Part shown: piece by piece, positions 7,255 to 13,537 of the stretch
Layout: the number at the start of each line of letters is the position of its first letter
Position numbering within the stretch: position 1 is the first letter of the stretch
Assembly (NCBI GenBank): GCA_023420435.1
Contig: JAEZWE010000082.1
Span: forward strand, 1 to 13,660
Reading direction: 5' to 3'
Origin: Bacteroidota bacterium
Lineage (GTDB): Bacteria > Bacteroidota > Bacteroidia > Flavobacteriales > Weeksellaceae
Length of the DNA stretch: 13,660 nucleotides
Notes under the pieces: generated by a model
What the model was told of the DNA's origin: nothing
What the model saw: only the letters and a program-made list of their open reading frames with translations
The model's database searches: none
Position numbers and translations under genes: made by a program

Positions 7255-7734
7255 TTAAGACGGATCAACTAGGAATAATGGTTGATCGTATTCTACAGGA
7301 GTAGCGTCATCTACCAATATCTTTACAATTTTTCCTGAAACTTCAGATTCAATTTGGTTGAAAAGTTTCATCGCTTCAATTACGCAAACTACTTTACCGT
7401 TAGAAACTTCGTCACCTACATTTACAAAAACATCTTTATCCGGTGAAGGTTTTCTGTAGAAAGTACCAATCATTGGAGATTTTATCGTTACAAATTTGCT
7501 GTCATCAGAAGCTGGTTCCGATTTTTCAGCAGCAGGAGCTTGTGTAGCAGGTGCAGAAACCGGAGCAACTTGAGGCGCTGATTGGTAAACTGCTTGCTGA
7601 GGAATATAACTTACTTCGTTTCCACCAAGTGGAGTTTTGATTGTGATTTCAAAATCTTTTGTTTTGTATTTTACTTCGGAAACCTCTGCTTTAGAAACAA
7701 ATTTAATTAGATTTTGGATGTCTCTGATGTCCAT
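7255..7734 (-). CDS. accB: Biotin carboxyl carrier protein of acetyl-CoA carboxylase
   Basis: The 159-residue protein carries biotin between AccC and the AccAD carboxyltransferase; accA and accD are not in this window. The N-terminal part MDIRDIQNLIKFVSKAEVSE is typical of BCCP. A Pro/Ala/Gln-rich flexible linker spans about 45-75, and the C-terminal biotinyl domain (about 82-158) contains VIEAMKLFNQIE (118-129) with Lys123 as the biotinylation site. The frame is open upstream to 7797, but that extension is a poly-hydrophobic stretch crossing the promoter's -7 box, so the ATG at 7732-7734 is the real start. A TATCTTTG element with TTTG 21 bases upstream precedes it, giving a leader of roughly 18 to 20 bases. 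It is the first gene of accB-accC and stands apart from rpmF by a terminator. Confidence 0.96.
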   Translation of the reverse strand: MDIRDIQNLIKFVSKAEVSEVKYKTKDFEITIKTPLGGNEVSYIPQQAVYQSAPQVAPVSAPATQAPAAEKSEPASDDSKFVTIKSPMIGTFYRKPSPDKDVFVNVGDEVSNGKVVCVIEAMKLFNQIESEVSGKIVKILVDDATPVEYDQPLFLVDPS

Positions 7735-7757
7735 AATTTTGATTTTTATTATTATGC

Positions 7758-7790
7758 CAAAGATACCAAAAAAACACAAAAAACAACAAA
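7758..7790 (-). promoter_or_regulatory. Bacteroidota promoter for accB-accC
   Basis: On the minus strand TTTG at 7790-7787 is followed after 21 bases by TATCTTTG at 7765-7758, matching the Bacteroidota -33/-7 pattern. An alternative TTG at 7786-7784 gives an 18-base spacer. Initiation near 7752 would exclude the longer in-frame accB opening from 7797 and leaves a short leader. The -33 element coincides with the tail of the rpmF terminator. Confidence 0.75.
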
Positions 7791-7825
7791 AAACCACTCA
7801 ATTTATATGAAAATCGAGTGGTTTT
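7780..7825 (-). terminator. Rho-independent terminator after rpmF
   Basis: Arms 7816-7825 and 7790-7799 (AAAACCACTC and its complement) form a perfect ten-base stem with a 16-base loop. On the minus strand the stem is followed by a T-rich tract that continues through 7780 and beyond with a few interruptions. It begins about 28 bases after the rpmF stop, so it ends the yceD-rpmF transcript. The T tract overlaps the accB -33 element. Confidence 0.8.
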
Positions 7826-7852
7826 ATATGAATTTGAAGAATTTTCTAAATT

Positions 7853-8056
7853 TTAGTTTTCTTCGGTTGTTTCAACTTCTTTCTCTAACACTACTTTTCC
7901 TCTGTAGTATAATTTTCCTTCATGCCAATGTGCTCTATGATAAAGGTGAAGCTCACCTGTTGCAGCGTCTTTTGCCAATTGAGGAACTACTGCTTTGTAG
8001 TGTGTTCTTCTCTTATCTCTTCTTGTTGACGATTGTCTTCTCTTTGGATGTGCCAT
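7853..8056 (-). CDS. rpmF: 50S ribosomal protein L32
   Basis: The 67-residue basic protein begins MAHPKRRQSSTRRDKRRTH, the classic L32 N-terminus, and has the conserved GELHLYHRAH block (34-43) and YYRGKVVL near the C-terminus. It is a structural component of the large ribosomal subunit. There is no cysteine, so this is the zinc-independent form without the CxxC pairs found in some L32 proteins. The acidic tail EKEVETTEEN extends past the E. coli length, which is common in Bacteroidota. It follows yceD by 64 bases with no promoter seen in between, so the conserved yceD-rpmF pairing holds here as one transcript. The gap contains a small hairpin (8080-8098). A terminator follows at 7780-7825. 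Confidence 0.97.
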   Translation of the reverse strand: MAHPKRRQSSTRRDKRRTHYKAVVPQLAKDAATGELHLYHRAHWHEGKLYYRGKVVLEKEVETTEEN

Positions 8057-8079
8057 TTTTAATAATTTTTTTGATGAGC

Positions 8080-8098
8080 GATGAGATTCATCATCTCA
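8080..8098 (-). other. Hairpin pair in the rpmF leader
   Basis: Between yceD and rpmF, TGAGAT (8082-8087) pairs with ATCTCA (8093-8098) over six bases with a five-base loop. The overlapping GATGA (8080-8084) pairs with TCATC (8088-8092) with a three-base loop. The two are mutually exclusive. On the minus strand A-rich DNA, not T, follows before the rpmF ATG, so this is not a terminator. Role unknown. Confidence 0.4.
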
Positions 8099-8120
8099 CC
8101 ATATTTAAACTATTTATTTT

Positions 8121-8648
8121 TTAATTTTTCTCTTTCAATTTTAGTAAAGCTTCCCATCTTGGATCTCCTTCCTGTTCGCTTTCATTGTTTTCTTCAACTT
8201 TTGGACTGAATTTTTCGAGAATTTTCAAATCTTCTTCATTAATGTTTGGTGATATTTTCTTCATTGGGATGGAGAGCATTACGTCTTCATAAACCAATTG
8301 TGCGATATTAAAAGCATGATCGTTTTTCGGTATTGTAATAACATCTTCATCACTGTCATCATATTCTTCTCCGAAATTTACCAAAACTTTAATTTCATTT
8401 TCAATTGGATAATCAAAAATTTCGTTGGTAATATCACAGATTAAATCAACTGAACCGGATGTTTTTATCCAAAATTCCATAAATGTGGAGTGTTTGTCTA
8501 AAAGAACATCAGCTACAATTTTAGGATTTGTAAATTCTTTTTCAGTGTCAAAAAGTTCAAAGAACGCTTTATCTATCTCAAACTGAAACTTGTGCTTTCC
8601 GGTTTTCAAGCCGGTGAATGCTACTTCGTAGTTTCTGAACTTGTCCAT
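8121..8648 (-). CDS. yceD: YceD family protein (DUF177)
   Basis: From the ATG at 8646-8648 the protein is 175 residues starting MDKFRNYEVAFTGLKTGKH, typical of Bacteroidota DUF177/YceD proteins. The conserved central block ICDITNEIFDYPI carries the single cysteine, and the end DPRWEALLKLKEK is the family's C-terminal signature. The acidic, serine-rich stretch EENNESEQEGD just before it is variable. YceD is usually encoded next to rpmF; members have been linked to 23S rRNA accumulation or ribosome assembly, but the mechanism is not well defined. An in-frame TTG at 8670-8672 gives a longer reading, but it lies within the promoter and would be absent from the mRNA, so the ATG is preferred. It is the first gene of yceD-rpmF and has the best promoter match in the window. 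Confidence 0.9.
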   Translation of the reverse strand: MDKFRNYEVAFTGLKTGKHKFQFEIDKAFFELFDTEKEFTNPKIVADVLLDKHSTFMEFWIKTSGSVDLICDITNEIFDYPIENEIKVLVNFGEEYDDSDEDVITIPKNDHAFNIAQLVYEDVMLSIPMKKISPNINEEDLKILEKFSPKVEENNESEQEGDPRWEALLKLKEKN

Positions 8649-8659
8649 AATTGAGGGTG

Positions 8660-8690
8660 CAAAAATATGCAATTTTTTTTATTCTACAAA
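8660..8690 (-). promoter_or_regulatory. Bacteroidota promoter for yceD-rpmF
   Basis: On the minus strand TTTG (8690-8687), a 19-base spacer and TATTTTTG (8667-8660) match both halves of the Bacteroidota housekeeping promoter. Expected initiation near 8654 leaves only a few bases before the ATG at 8648. This decides the yceD start and lets the pair be expressed independently of pdxA. Confidence 0.8.
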
Positions 8691-8755
8691 TTAAATTTAT
8701 TATAAAGTGCTAAAGAATATTATTTTATGAATTTCTAAATAAAAATATTTAAAAA

Positions 8756-9847
8756 TTATGCTTCTTCATCAGGTAAATCTTCATCAACACCACTGTCTGC
8801 AAATGCTTTTCTTGGACGAAGTCGGTTTTCCATTAAATTCTGATATTCCAAGCGGTTTTTAAAAATTTTTATTCCTGTAAAAATAGCCTCAGAAAAGCTT
8901 TGATGATCCGCAACGTTTTTTCCTGCAATGTCATAAGCCACACCATGATCCGGAGAAGTTCTCACAAAAGGAAGTCCAGCGGTATAATTGACGCCTTCTT
9001 CATAAGCCAGTGTTTTAAAAGGAGCTAATCCTTGATCGTGATACATCGCTAAAACCGCATCATAGCTTCTGTATTTATTTGGTTGAAAAAAGCTGTCTGC
9101 AGGAAATGGACCAAAAGTCATGATTCCATTATCAAAAAGTTCGCTAATTGCTGGTTCAATAATTTCAATTTCTTCATTTCCGATAACTCCGCCATCTCCA
9201 GAATGTGGGTTTAAACCTAAAACAGCAATTTTCGGTTTTTGAATGTTGAAATCCTCAATTAAGCATTGATTTAAAAGCTTGATTTGTTTTTTAATTTTCT
9301 CTTTTGAAATGTTTTGAGCAACATCCGAAATCGGAATATGATGCGTTGAAACTGCTACTTTCAAATCTTCAGTTACTAAAAACATTAAGCCTTTTTTATC
9401 GAATTTTTCTTCCAAATATCCGGTGTGACCTGCATGTTTGAATCCCATTTTTACCATTTCGTCTTTATTGATAGGAGCTGTCACTAAAACATCAATTTCC
9501 CTGTTCATTAAAGCATTGGTTCCTGCTTCTAAAGAATCAATAGCCATTTTTGTAGATTCTTCAGAGGGTTTTCCCAGTTCTACATTAATATTATCTTTCC
9601 ATAAATTCACCATGTTTATTTTTCCATCTTGTGCTTGCCTTGCTTCGTTAATGTATTGAAAATTAAGGTTCAGTTTGAAAATATTTTTCTGGAAAGTAAA
9701 CAGTTTTCCGGAGCCAAAAATAACAGGCGTGAAAAAATCCGTAATGCTTTTATCTGAAAGGGATTTCATAATAATTTCCGGACCAATTCCATTGAAATCA
9801 CCAATCGAAATTCCTACTCTTACTTTATGTTGTCCTGAACTGTTCAT
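8756..9847 (-). CDS. pdxA: 4-hydroxythreonine-4-phosphate dehydrogenase (vitamin B6 synthesis)
   Basis: The 363-residue protein oxidises 4-phosphohydroxy-L-threonine in the DXP-dependent pyridoxal phosphate pathway, after which PdxJ completes the ring. The N-terminus VRVGISIGDFNGIGPEI (9-25) carries the family signature. Metal-binding histidines are recognisable in THHIPI (His170), NPHSGDGG (His215) and MYHDQGLAPFK (His270). APINK (124-128), KHAGHTGYLEE (137-147) and RTSPDHGVAYDIAG (296-309) complete the active site. The acidic C-terminal tail after about residue 350 (VDEDLPDEEA) goes beyond the E. coli protein and is probably disordered. A gap of 107 bases separates it from yceD with no hairpin terminator visible, so read-through is possible. 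It is divergent from ribE, placing two vitamin/cofactor genes back to back. Confidence 0.96.
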   Translation of the reverse strand: MNSSGQHKVRVGISIGDFNGIGPEIIMKSLSDKSITDFFTPVIFGSGKLFTFQKNIFKLNLNFQYINEARQAQDGKINMVNLWKDNINVELGKPSEESTKMAIDSLEAGTNALMNREIDVLVTAPINKDEMVKMGFKHAGHTGYLEEKFDKKGLMFLVTEDLKVAVSTHHIPISDVAQNISKEKIKKQIKLLNQCLIEDFNIQKPKIAVLGLNPHSGDGGVIGNEEIEIIEPAISELFDNGIMTFGPFPADSFFQPNKYRSYDAVLAMYHDQGLAPFKTLAYEEGVNYTAGLPFVRTSPDHGVAYDIAGKNVADHQSFSEAIFTGIKIFKNRLEYQNLMENRLRPRKAFADSGVDEDLPDEEA

Positions 9848-9861
9848 TTTTATTATCTTTG
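9830..9861 (+). promoter_or_regulatory. Candidate Bacteroidota promoter for ribE
   Basis: TTG at 9830-9832 and TATCTTTG at 9854-9861 are separated by 21 bases, matching the -33/-7 pattern on the plus strand. The -33 part lies inside the first codons of pdxA. Initiation near 9867 would give ribE a leader of about 80 bases, long for this window, and would face the pdxA promoter. The leader holds no recognisable FMN riboswitch. Confidence 0.45.
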
Positions 9862-9877
9862 AAGATTACATAAGTTA

Positions 9878-9885
9878 CAAAAGTA
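9878..9885 (-). promoter_or_regulatory. -7 promoter element for pdxA
   Basis: The minus strand reads TACTTTTG, matching TAnnTTTG, 30 bases before the pdxA ATG. No TTG occurs at the usual -33 distance. Initiation near 9871 would give a leader of roughly 24 bases and would slightly overlap the predicted ribE transcript start from the opposite strand. Confidence 0.5.
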
Positions 9886-9949
9886 GTAAAATAAAGATGA
9901 AATTTCAGGGTTTTTTAGCCGTTGAAATGGAAACAAAAATTTAAGAAGA

Positions 9950-10555
9950 ATGTTTACAGGAATTATTGAAGCCGTTGGAATTGTTGAAAAAATTGAAAAA
10001 ACCGGATCGAATATCAATTTTACTTTAAGCTGTCCTTTTAATTCAGAATTGAAGATTGATCAAAGTCTTGCTCATAATGGATGTTGCTTAACGGTTGTTG
10101 AAATTACTGATGAAAATTATGTGGTAACTGCTATTGATGAAACTTTGGAAAAAACCAATCTTGGCAATTGGAAAGAAGGAAGTATCGTAAATCTTGAACG
10201 TTGTATGATGATGAATGGAAGATTAGATGGACATATTGTACAGGGACATGTTGACAAAACTGGAGAAGTAGTTGCTATTGAAAATCGAGATGGTAGTTTT
10301 TATATTACTTTTAAATATGATAAACAAGGAAATTTTGTTACCGTTCCACAAGGCTCTATTACCGTAAATGGAATTAGTTTAACCGTTGCAAATAGTTCAG
10401 ATTTTGAATTTTCTGTAGCCATTATTCCTTATACTTGGCAATTTACGAATATGAAAAATTTAAAAATTGGTGATATTGTAAATCTTGAATTTGATATCGT
10501 AGGAAAGTATATTTCAAAATTAATGAATCAGCAAAATGGCATGGTCAAAATATAG
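9950..10555 (+). CDS. ribE: Riboflavin synthase, alpha subunit type
   Basis: The 201-residue protein dismutates two 6,7-dimethyl-8-ribityllumazine molecules into riboflavin and a pyrimidinedione that is recycled, the last step of riboflavin synthesis. It has the internal duplication of the family: two lumazine-binding barrels (about 1-97 and 98-188), each with a matching motif, NGCCLTVVE (43-51) and NGISLTVA (140-147). MFTGIIE is the classic N-terminus, Cys45/Cys46 fit the conserved cysteine position, and GHIVQGHVD (94-102) lies at the domain junction. A C-terminal helix follows. AAGAAGA before the ATG is a weak A/G-rich ribosome site. Its last 20 bases overlap the histidine kinase start, so the two genes and trmN6 form one plus-strand run. 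The gene is also called ribC in some genomes. Confidence 0.96.
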   Translation: MFTGIIEAVGIVEKIEKTGSNINFTLSCPFNSELKIDQSLAHNGCCLTVVEITDENYVVTAIDETLEKTNLGNWKEGSIVNLERCMMMNGRLDGHIVQGHVDKTGEVVAIENRDGSFYITFKYDKQGNFVTVPQGSITVNGISLTVANSSDFEFSVAIIPYTWQFTNMKNLKIGDIVNLEFDIVGKYISKLMNQQNGMVKI

Positions 10556-11990
10556 AGGTTACAGTTTAAGAAACCGAGTTTTTTGGGGATTTTTGGTTGT
10601 CTGTTTGTTGAGTATGACCGGAGCTACGGTGCTTTCATATTACATTATTAAAAGAAATGCAATTGAACAAAGCCAAACCGATTTGCAGAACAAAACCAAT
10701 GCAGTTTGGGCTTCTTTGGACTATGCTATAAGTCAAAATCCTGTTACAACAGCGGATTTACCGAGTGTTTTGAAAAATAAAATCATGGAAATTGCCGACA
10801 TCAATAAACATGAAATTGTTATTTATGATTTAAGCGGTAACTTTTTAATTTCCAGTAAAGATGCCAGTTTGGTTTCACAAAAGAAAATTCCAGAAAAAAT
10901 TCTTCGGGAAGTTATTATCACTGGGAAAAGAGTAGATGTTCAAGAATTTGACTCGCAAATTGGTTCCAATAAAACTTCTTCATATTCCATTCTCTCTAAT
11001 AATTCTTTAGAGCCGGTTGGTGTTTTGTATCTTCCTTATTATCATAGTGATGGAGCGTATTTGGATGTTTTGAACAAATATTTAAAATACATGGTTTTGG
11101 TAAATCTTTTAATCATCCTTTTTAGTGTTTGGTTAAGTTGGATTATTTCCAATAATCTTACTAAAGCCATCACAAAATTTTCGGAAATGATTACCCGAAT
11201 TACGCTTTTCGAGAAGGAAATGCGTCCTATAAAATATTATCATAATGATGAATTAAGTGCATTGGTGAAAGCTTACAACAAAATGATTTTGCAAATTCAG
11301 GAGCAAAAAGAAAGATTGGCTTTTCAGGAAAAAGAGCAAGCTTGGCGAGAAATGGCAAAACAAGTGGCACATGAAGTAAAAAATCCGCTAACACCGATGA
11401 AGCTTACCATTCAAAATTTTGAAAGAAAATTCGATCCACAAGATCCAAACATCAACCAAAGAGTAAAAAATATGAGTCAATCTTTGGTGGATCAAATCGA
11501 TTTGATAGCAACGGTAGCTTCCGCTTTTTCGCAATTTGCTCAACTTCCCGAAAAAAATAACGAAACCTTTAATCTGAATAAAGAAATTGAAGCCATTTTA
11601 GGAATTTTTAATGATGATAAAATTTTCTTACACAGCAATCGAGAAAATATCATGATTAATATGGATAAAATTTATCTTAATAGAATTATTACCAATTTGG
11701 TGACCAATGCAAAACAAGCTTCAATAGATCATAAAGAGCCCATTATTAATGTTGATATTGAACAAATCAACAAGCGAATTACGATTTTGGTTGAAGATAA
11801 CGGAACCGGAATTCCCGAAGATTTATTAGAAAGAATTTTCGAGCCGAATTTTACTACAAAAAATAGTGGAACCGGACTGGGGTTAACCATGGTTCGCAGA
11901 ATGATAGAAGACTATGGAGGCGAAATTAGTGTAAAATCGCAGTTGGGTAGAGGAAGTGTTTTTACCATTAGTTTGCCAACCAATTTATAA
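10536..11990 (+). CDS. NtrY-like membrane sensor histidine kinase
   Basis: The 484-residue protein has a full sensor kinase layout. Transmembrane helix one is at about 15-37, a predicted periplasmic sensor region spans 38-184, and helix two is at about 185-205. A HAMP-like linker runs to about 258, with a short glutamine/glutamate-rich coiled segment before the kinase core. HEVKNPLTPMKL (279-290) is the H-box with His279 as the phosphorylation site, in the form typical of NtrY-like kinases. The ATPase domain has the N-box NLVTNAKQAS (387-396), DNGTG (421-425), FEPNFTTK (435-442) and GTGLGL (445-450), so it appears catalytically intact. The signal and target are unknown, and no response regulator lies in this window. 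The ATG at 10536 is inside ribE's 3' end, 20 bases of overlap, suggesting coupling. No alternative Met precedes the first membrane helix. Its stop abuts trmN6. Confidence 0.93.
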   Translation: MAWSKYRGYSLRNRVFWGFLVVCLLSMTGATVLSYYIIKRNAIEQSQTDLQNKTNAVWASLDYAISQNPVTTADLPSVLKNKIMEIADINKHEIVIYDLSGNFLISSKDASLVSQKKIPEKILREVIITGKRVDVQEFDSQIGSNKTSSYSILSNNSLEPVGVLYLPYYHSDGAYLDVLNKYLKYMVLVNLLIILFSVWLSWIISNNLTKAITKFSEMITRITLFEKEMRPIKYYHNDELSALVKAYNKMILQIQEQKERLAFQEKEQAWREMAKQVAHEVKNPLTPMKLTIQNFERKFDPQDPNINQRVKNMSQSLVDQIDLIATVASAFSQFAQLPEKNNETFNLNKEIEAILGIFNDDKIFLHSNRENIMINMDKIYLNRIITNLVTNAKQASIDHKEPIINVDIEQINKRITILVEDNGTGIPEDLLERIFEPNFTTKNSGTGLGLTMVRRMIEDYGGEISVKSQLGRGSVFTISLPTNL

Positions 11991-12686
11991 ATGAAGCCTT
12001 TTCGTTTTCAAAAATTTGAAATTCAACAATCTAAAAATGTTTTTCGGGTAGGTACAGATGGTGTTTTGTTGGGAGCTTTGTGTGATGTTTCCAATGCTGA
12101 AAAAGTTTTGGAAATTGGCTCTGGAACAGGTTTGATATCGCTGATGATTGCCCAAAGAAACTCGTTTTGTGATATTTTGGCTTTGGATATTAATGAAGTA
12201 GCGGTCAATCTTACCAAACAAAATTTTGAAAATTCACCTTTTTTTGAAAGATTGAAAGTAGCTCATGAAGATTTTAAAAATTTTCACACTTCTGAAAAGT
12301 TTGATTTCATTGTTTCCAATCCACCTTATTTTGATGACAACAGTTCCCAAAAAGATATTATAGCAAGACAAAATGTTGAGTTGAATTTCAAGGATTTAAT
12401 TGAAAAATCCTCAAAATTTTTAAAAGAAAAAGGTATTTTGTCCGTAATTATTCCATCAGATTCTACGAAAGAGTTTGTTGAAACAGCAAATGATTTCAAA
12501 CTGAATTTGGTTCGAAAAGTAAATATTTTCGGCATTGAAAATGGCGTTCTCAAAAGAAATATCTTAGAATTCTCAAAATCAGAAAAAAGTTGGGTTGAAG
12601 AGCATTTTGTGATAGAAAAAAGTCCGAGAAAATACTCGGACCAATATCTTGATATCACTAAAGATTTTCATATTTTCGGAAAATAA
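11991..12686 (+). CDS. trmN6: tRNA1(Val) (adenine(37)-N6)-methyltransferase
   Basis: The 231-residue protein is a Rossmann-fold methyltransferase of the YfiC/TrmN6 group, which in E. coli methylates N6 of A37 in tRNA1(Val) using SAM. Visible motifs are FRVGTDGVLLGA (18-29), typical of this group, the SAM-binding LEIGSGTGLIS (40-50), the acidic LDIN (65-68) after the second strand, and NPPY (110-113), the adenine-N6 catalytic motif. The length is close to E. coli YfiC. The ATG directly follows the kinase stop codon with no spacer, so translation is probably coupled. It ends with no spacer against the convergent ftsE stop. The family is clear; the precise tRNA target is transferred from E. coli and could differ. 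Confidence 0.9.
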   Translation: MKPFRFQKFEIQQSKNVFRVGTDGVLLGALCDVSNAEKVLEIGSGTGLISLMIAQRNSFCDILALDINEVAVNLTKQNFENSPFFERLKVAHEDFKNFHTSEKFDFIVSNPPYFDDNSSQKDIIARQNVELNFKDLIEKSSKFLKEKGILSVIIPSDSTKEFVETANDFKLNLVRKVNIFGIENGVLKRNILEFSKSEKSWVEEHFVIEKSPRKYSDQYLDITKDFHIFGK

Positions 12687-13397
12687 CTATTCGAAAAGTT
12701 CTGCTGTATCTAAAACGATTACTTTTCCGTCTTCACATCTTATCGCTTCACCGGGAAAATTTTGAATCATATGATAATCATGCGTTGCCATAACTACAGC
12801 TGCATGATTTTCTACTGCAACTTGTTTCAAAAGAGTCATAATTTCATTAGATGTTTCAGGATCCAAATTTCCTGTAGGTTCATCCGCTAAAATTAATTCC
12901 GGATGATTTAGCAAAGCTCTTGCAATGGCCACACGCTGTTGTTCTCCGCCGGAAAGTTCATGCGGCATTTTGTGTTTTTTGGTTTTCATACCAACACTGC
13001 TTAAAACCTCGTTAATTCTTTCGTCAATTTTTGCTTTTTCGTTCCAACCCGTAGCTTCGAGAACAAATTTTAAATTTTTCTCTACCGTTCTGTCCGATAA
13101 AAGTTGAAAATCCTGAAAAACAATTCCAAGCTTTCGTCTTAAATTGGGAATATCGGAACTTCTAAGTTTCGCAAGGTCGTATCCAGCAACACTTCCTGTT
13201 CCTCCAGCTAATGGAATATGCCCGTAAAGTGTTTTCAAAAGGGAACTTTTTCCGGAACCAGTTTTGCCAATTAAATAGCAAAACTTTCCTTTTTTGATGT
13301 GTAAATCTACATTATTAAGAACGGTGAAGTTTTTTTGAGAAATAGTGGCATTGCCTAAATTGATGATGTTTTCTCCGGTTTCGTGTCTATGCGGCAT
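12687..13397 (-). CDS. ftsE: FtsE-like ABC transporter ATP-binding protein
   Basis: The 236-residue single-domain ABC ATPase contains Walker A GKTGSGKSS (44-52), the Q-loop at Gln95 in FQDFQLL, the signature LSGGEQQRVAIARAL (148-162), Walker B LILADEP (168-174) with Glu173, the D-loop NLD, and the switch His206 in ATHDYH. The short FtsE length, the RRKLGIVFQDF block and the ATHDYHM end favour FtsE, the cytoplasmic partner of FtsX that controls peptidoglycan hydrolases in division. LolD/MacB-type exporters share many of these motifs and cannot be fully excluded. ftsX is not adjacent, so the partner must be elsewhere. The roughly 15-residue lead before the first strand (MPHRHETGENIIN) fits flavobacterial FtsE. 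A TACATTTG element lies 32 bases upstream. It is preceded by the rpmH terminator, so it is expressed on its own. Confidence 0.85.
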   Translation of the reverse strand: MPHRHETGENIINLGNATISQKNFTVLNNVDLHIKKGKFCYLIGKTGSGKSSLLKTLYGHIPLAGGTGSVAGYDLAKLRSSDIPNLRRKLGIVFQDFQLLSDRTVEKNLKFVLEATGWNEKAKIDERINEVLSSVGMKTKKHKMPHELSGGEQQRVAIARALLNHPELILADEPTGNLDPETSNEIMTLLKQVAVENHAAVVMATHDYHMIQNFPGEAIRCEDGKVIVLDTAELFE

Positions 13398-13429
13398 TGT
13401 GGTAATTAATAAGTGATATTTCGAGAATT

Positions 13430-13437
13430 CAAATGTA
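13430..13437 (-). promoter_or_regulatory. -7 promoter element for ftsE
   Basis: The minus strand reads TACATTTG, matching TAnnTTTG, 32 bases before the ftsE ATG. A -33 TTG at the expected spacing is not seen. The upstream rpmH terminator implies that ftsE needs its own promoter, which adds support. The predicted leader is about 25 bases. Confidence 0.5.
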
Positions 13438-13481
13438 GATAAAACTTTGTTTTTTTCCTAAATTTTGGCAATTTTTAACAA

Positions 13482-13515
13482 CAAAAAATGCCTGAAAAAT
13501 TTCTTTTTCAAGCAT
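13482..13515 (-). terminator. Rho-independent terminator after rpmH
   Basis: Arms 13504-13515 and 13488-13499 form a 12-base stem with a four-base loop. Read on the minus strand, position 13511/13492 is a U-G wobble, while on the plus strand it would be a C/A mismatch. The minus-strand stem is followed by TTTTTTG. Both facts assign it to rpmH, whose stop is 22 bases upstream. Confidence 0.85.
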
Positions 13516-13537
13516 ATTTTTATATGATAATTAAGAA

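Noticed and set aside
7735..7797. N-terminal extension of AccB, which reads like a hydrophobic signal
   Set aside because: It crosses the promoter -7 box and terminator tail; BCCP is cytoplasmic and starts at MDIRDIQ.
7714..8124. 136-codon plus-strand open frame across accB's start, rpmF and the gap
   Set aside because: It is antisense to rpmF and to the accB promoter, has a low-complexity Phe/Leu-rich product, and no matching family; it is a shadow of real minus-strand genes.
9862..9949. Possible FMN riboswitch before ribE
   Set aside because: I could not find the conserved FMN-element core, and the leader is too short for the complete fold.
12326..12658. 110-codon minus-strand open frame inside trmN6
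   Set aside because: It lies antisense to a clear methyltransferase and has a Phe/Ser-rich product typical of shadow frames in AT-rich DNA.
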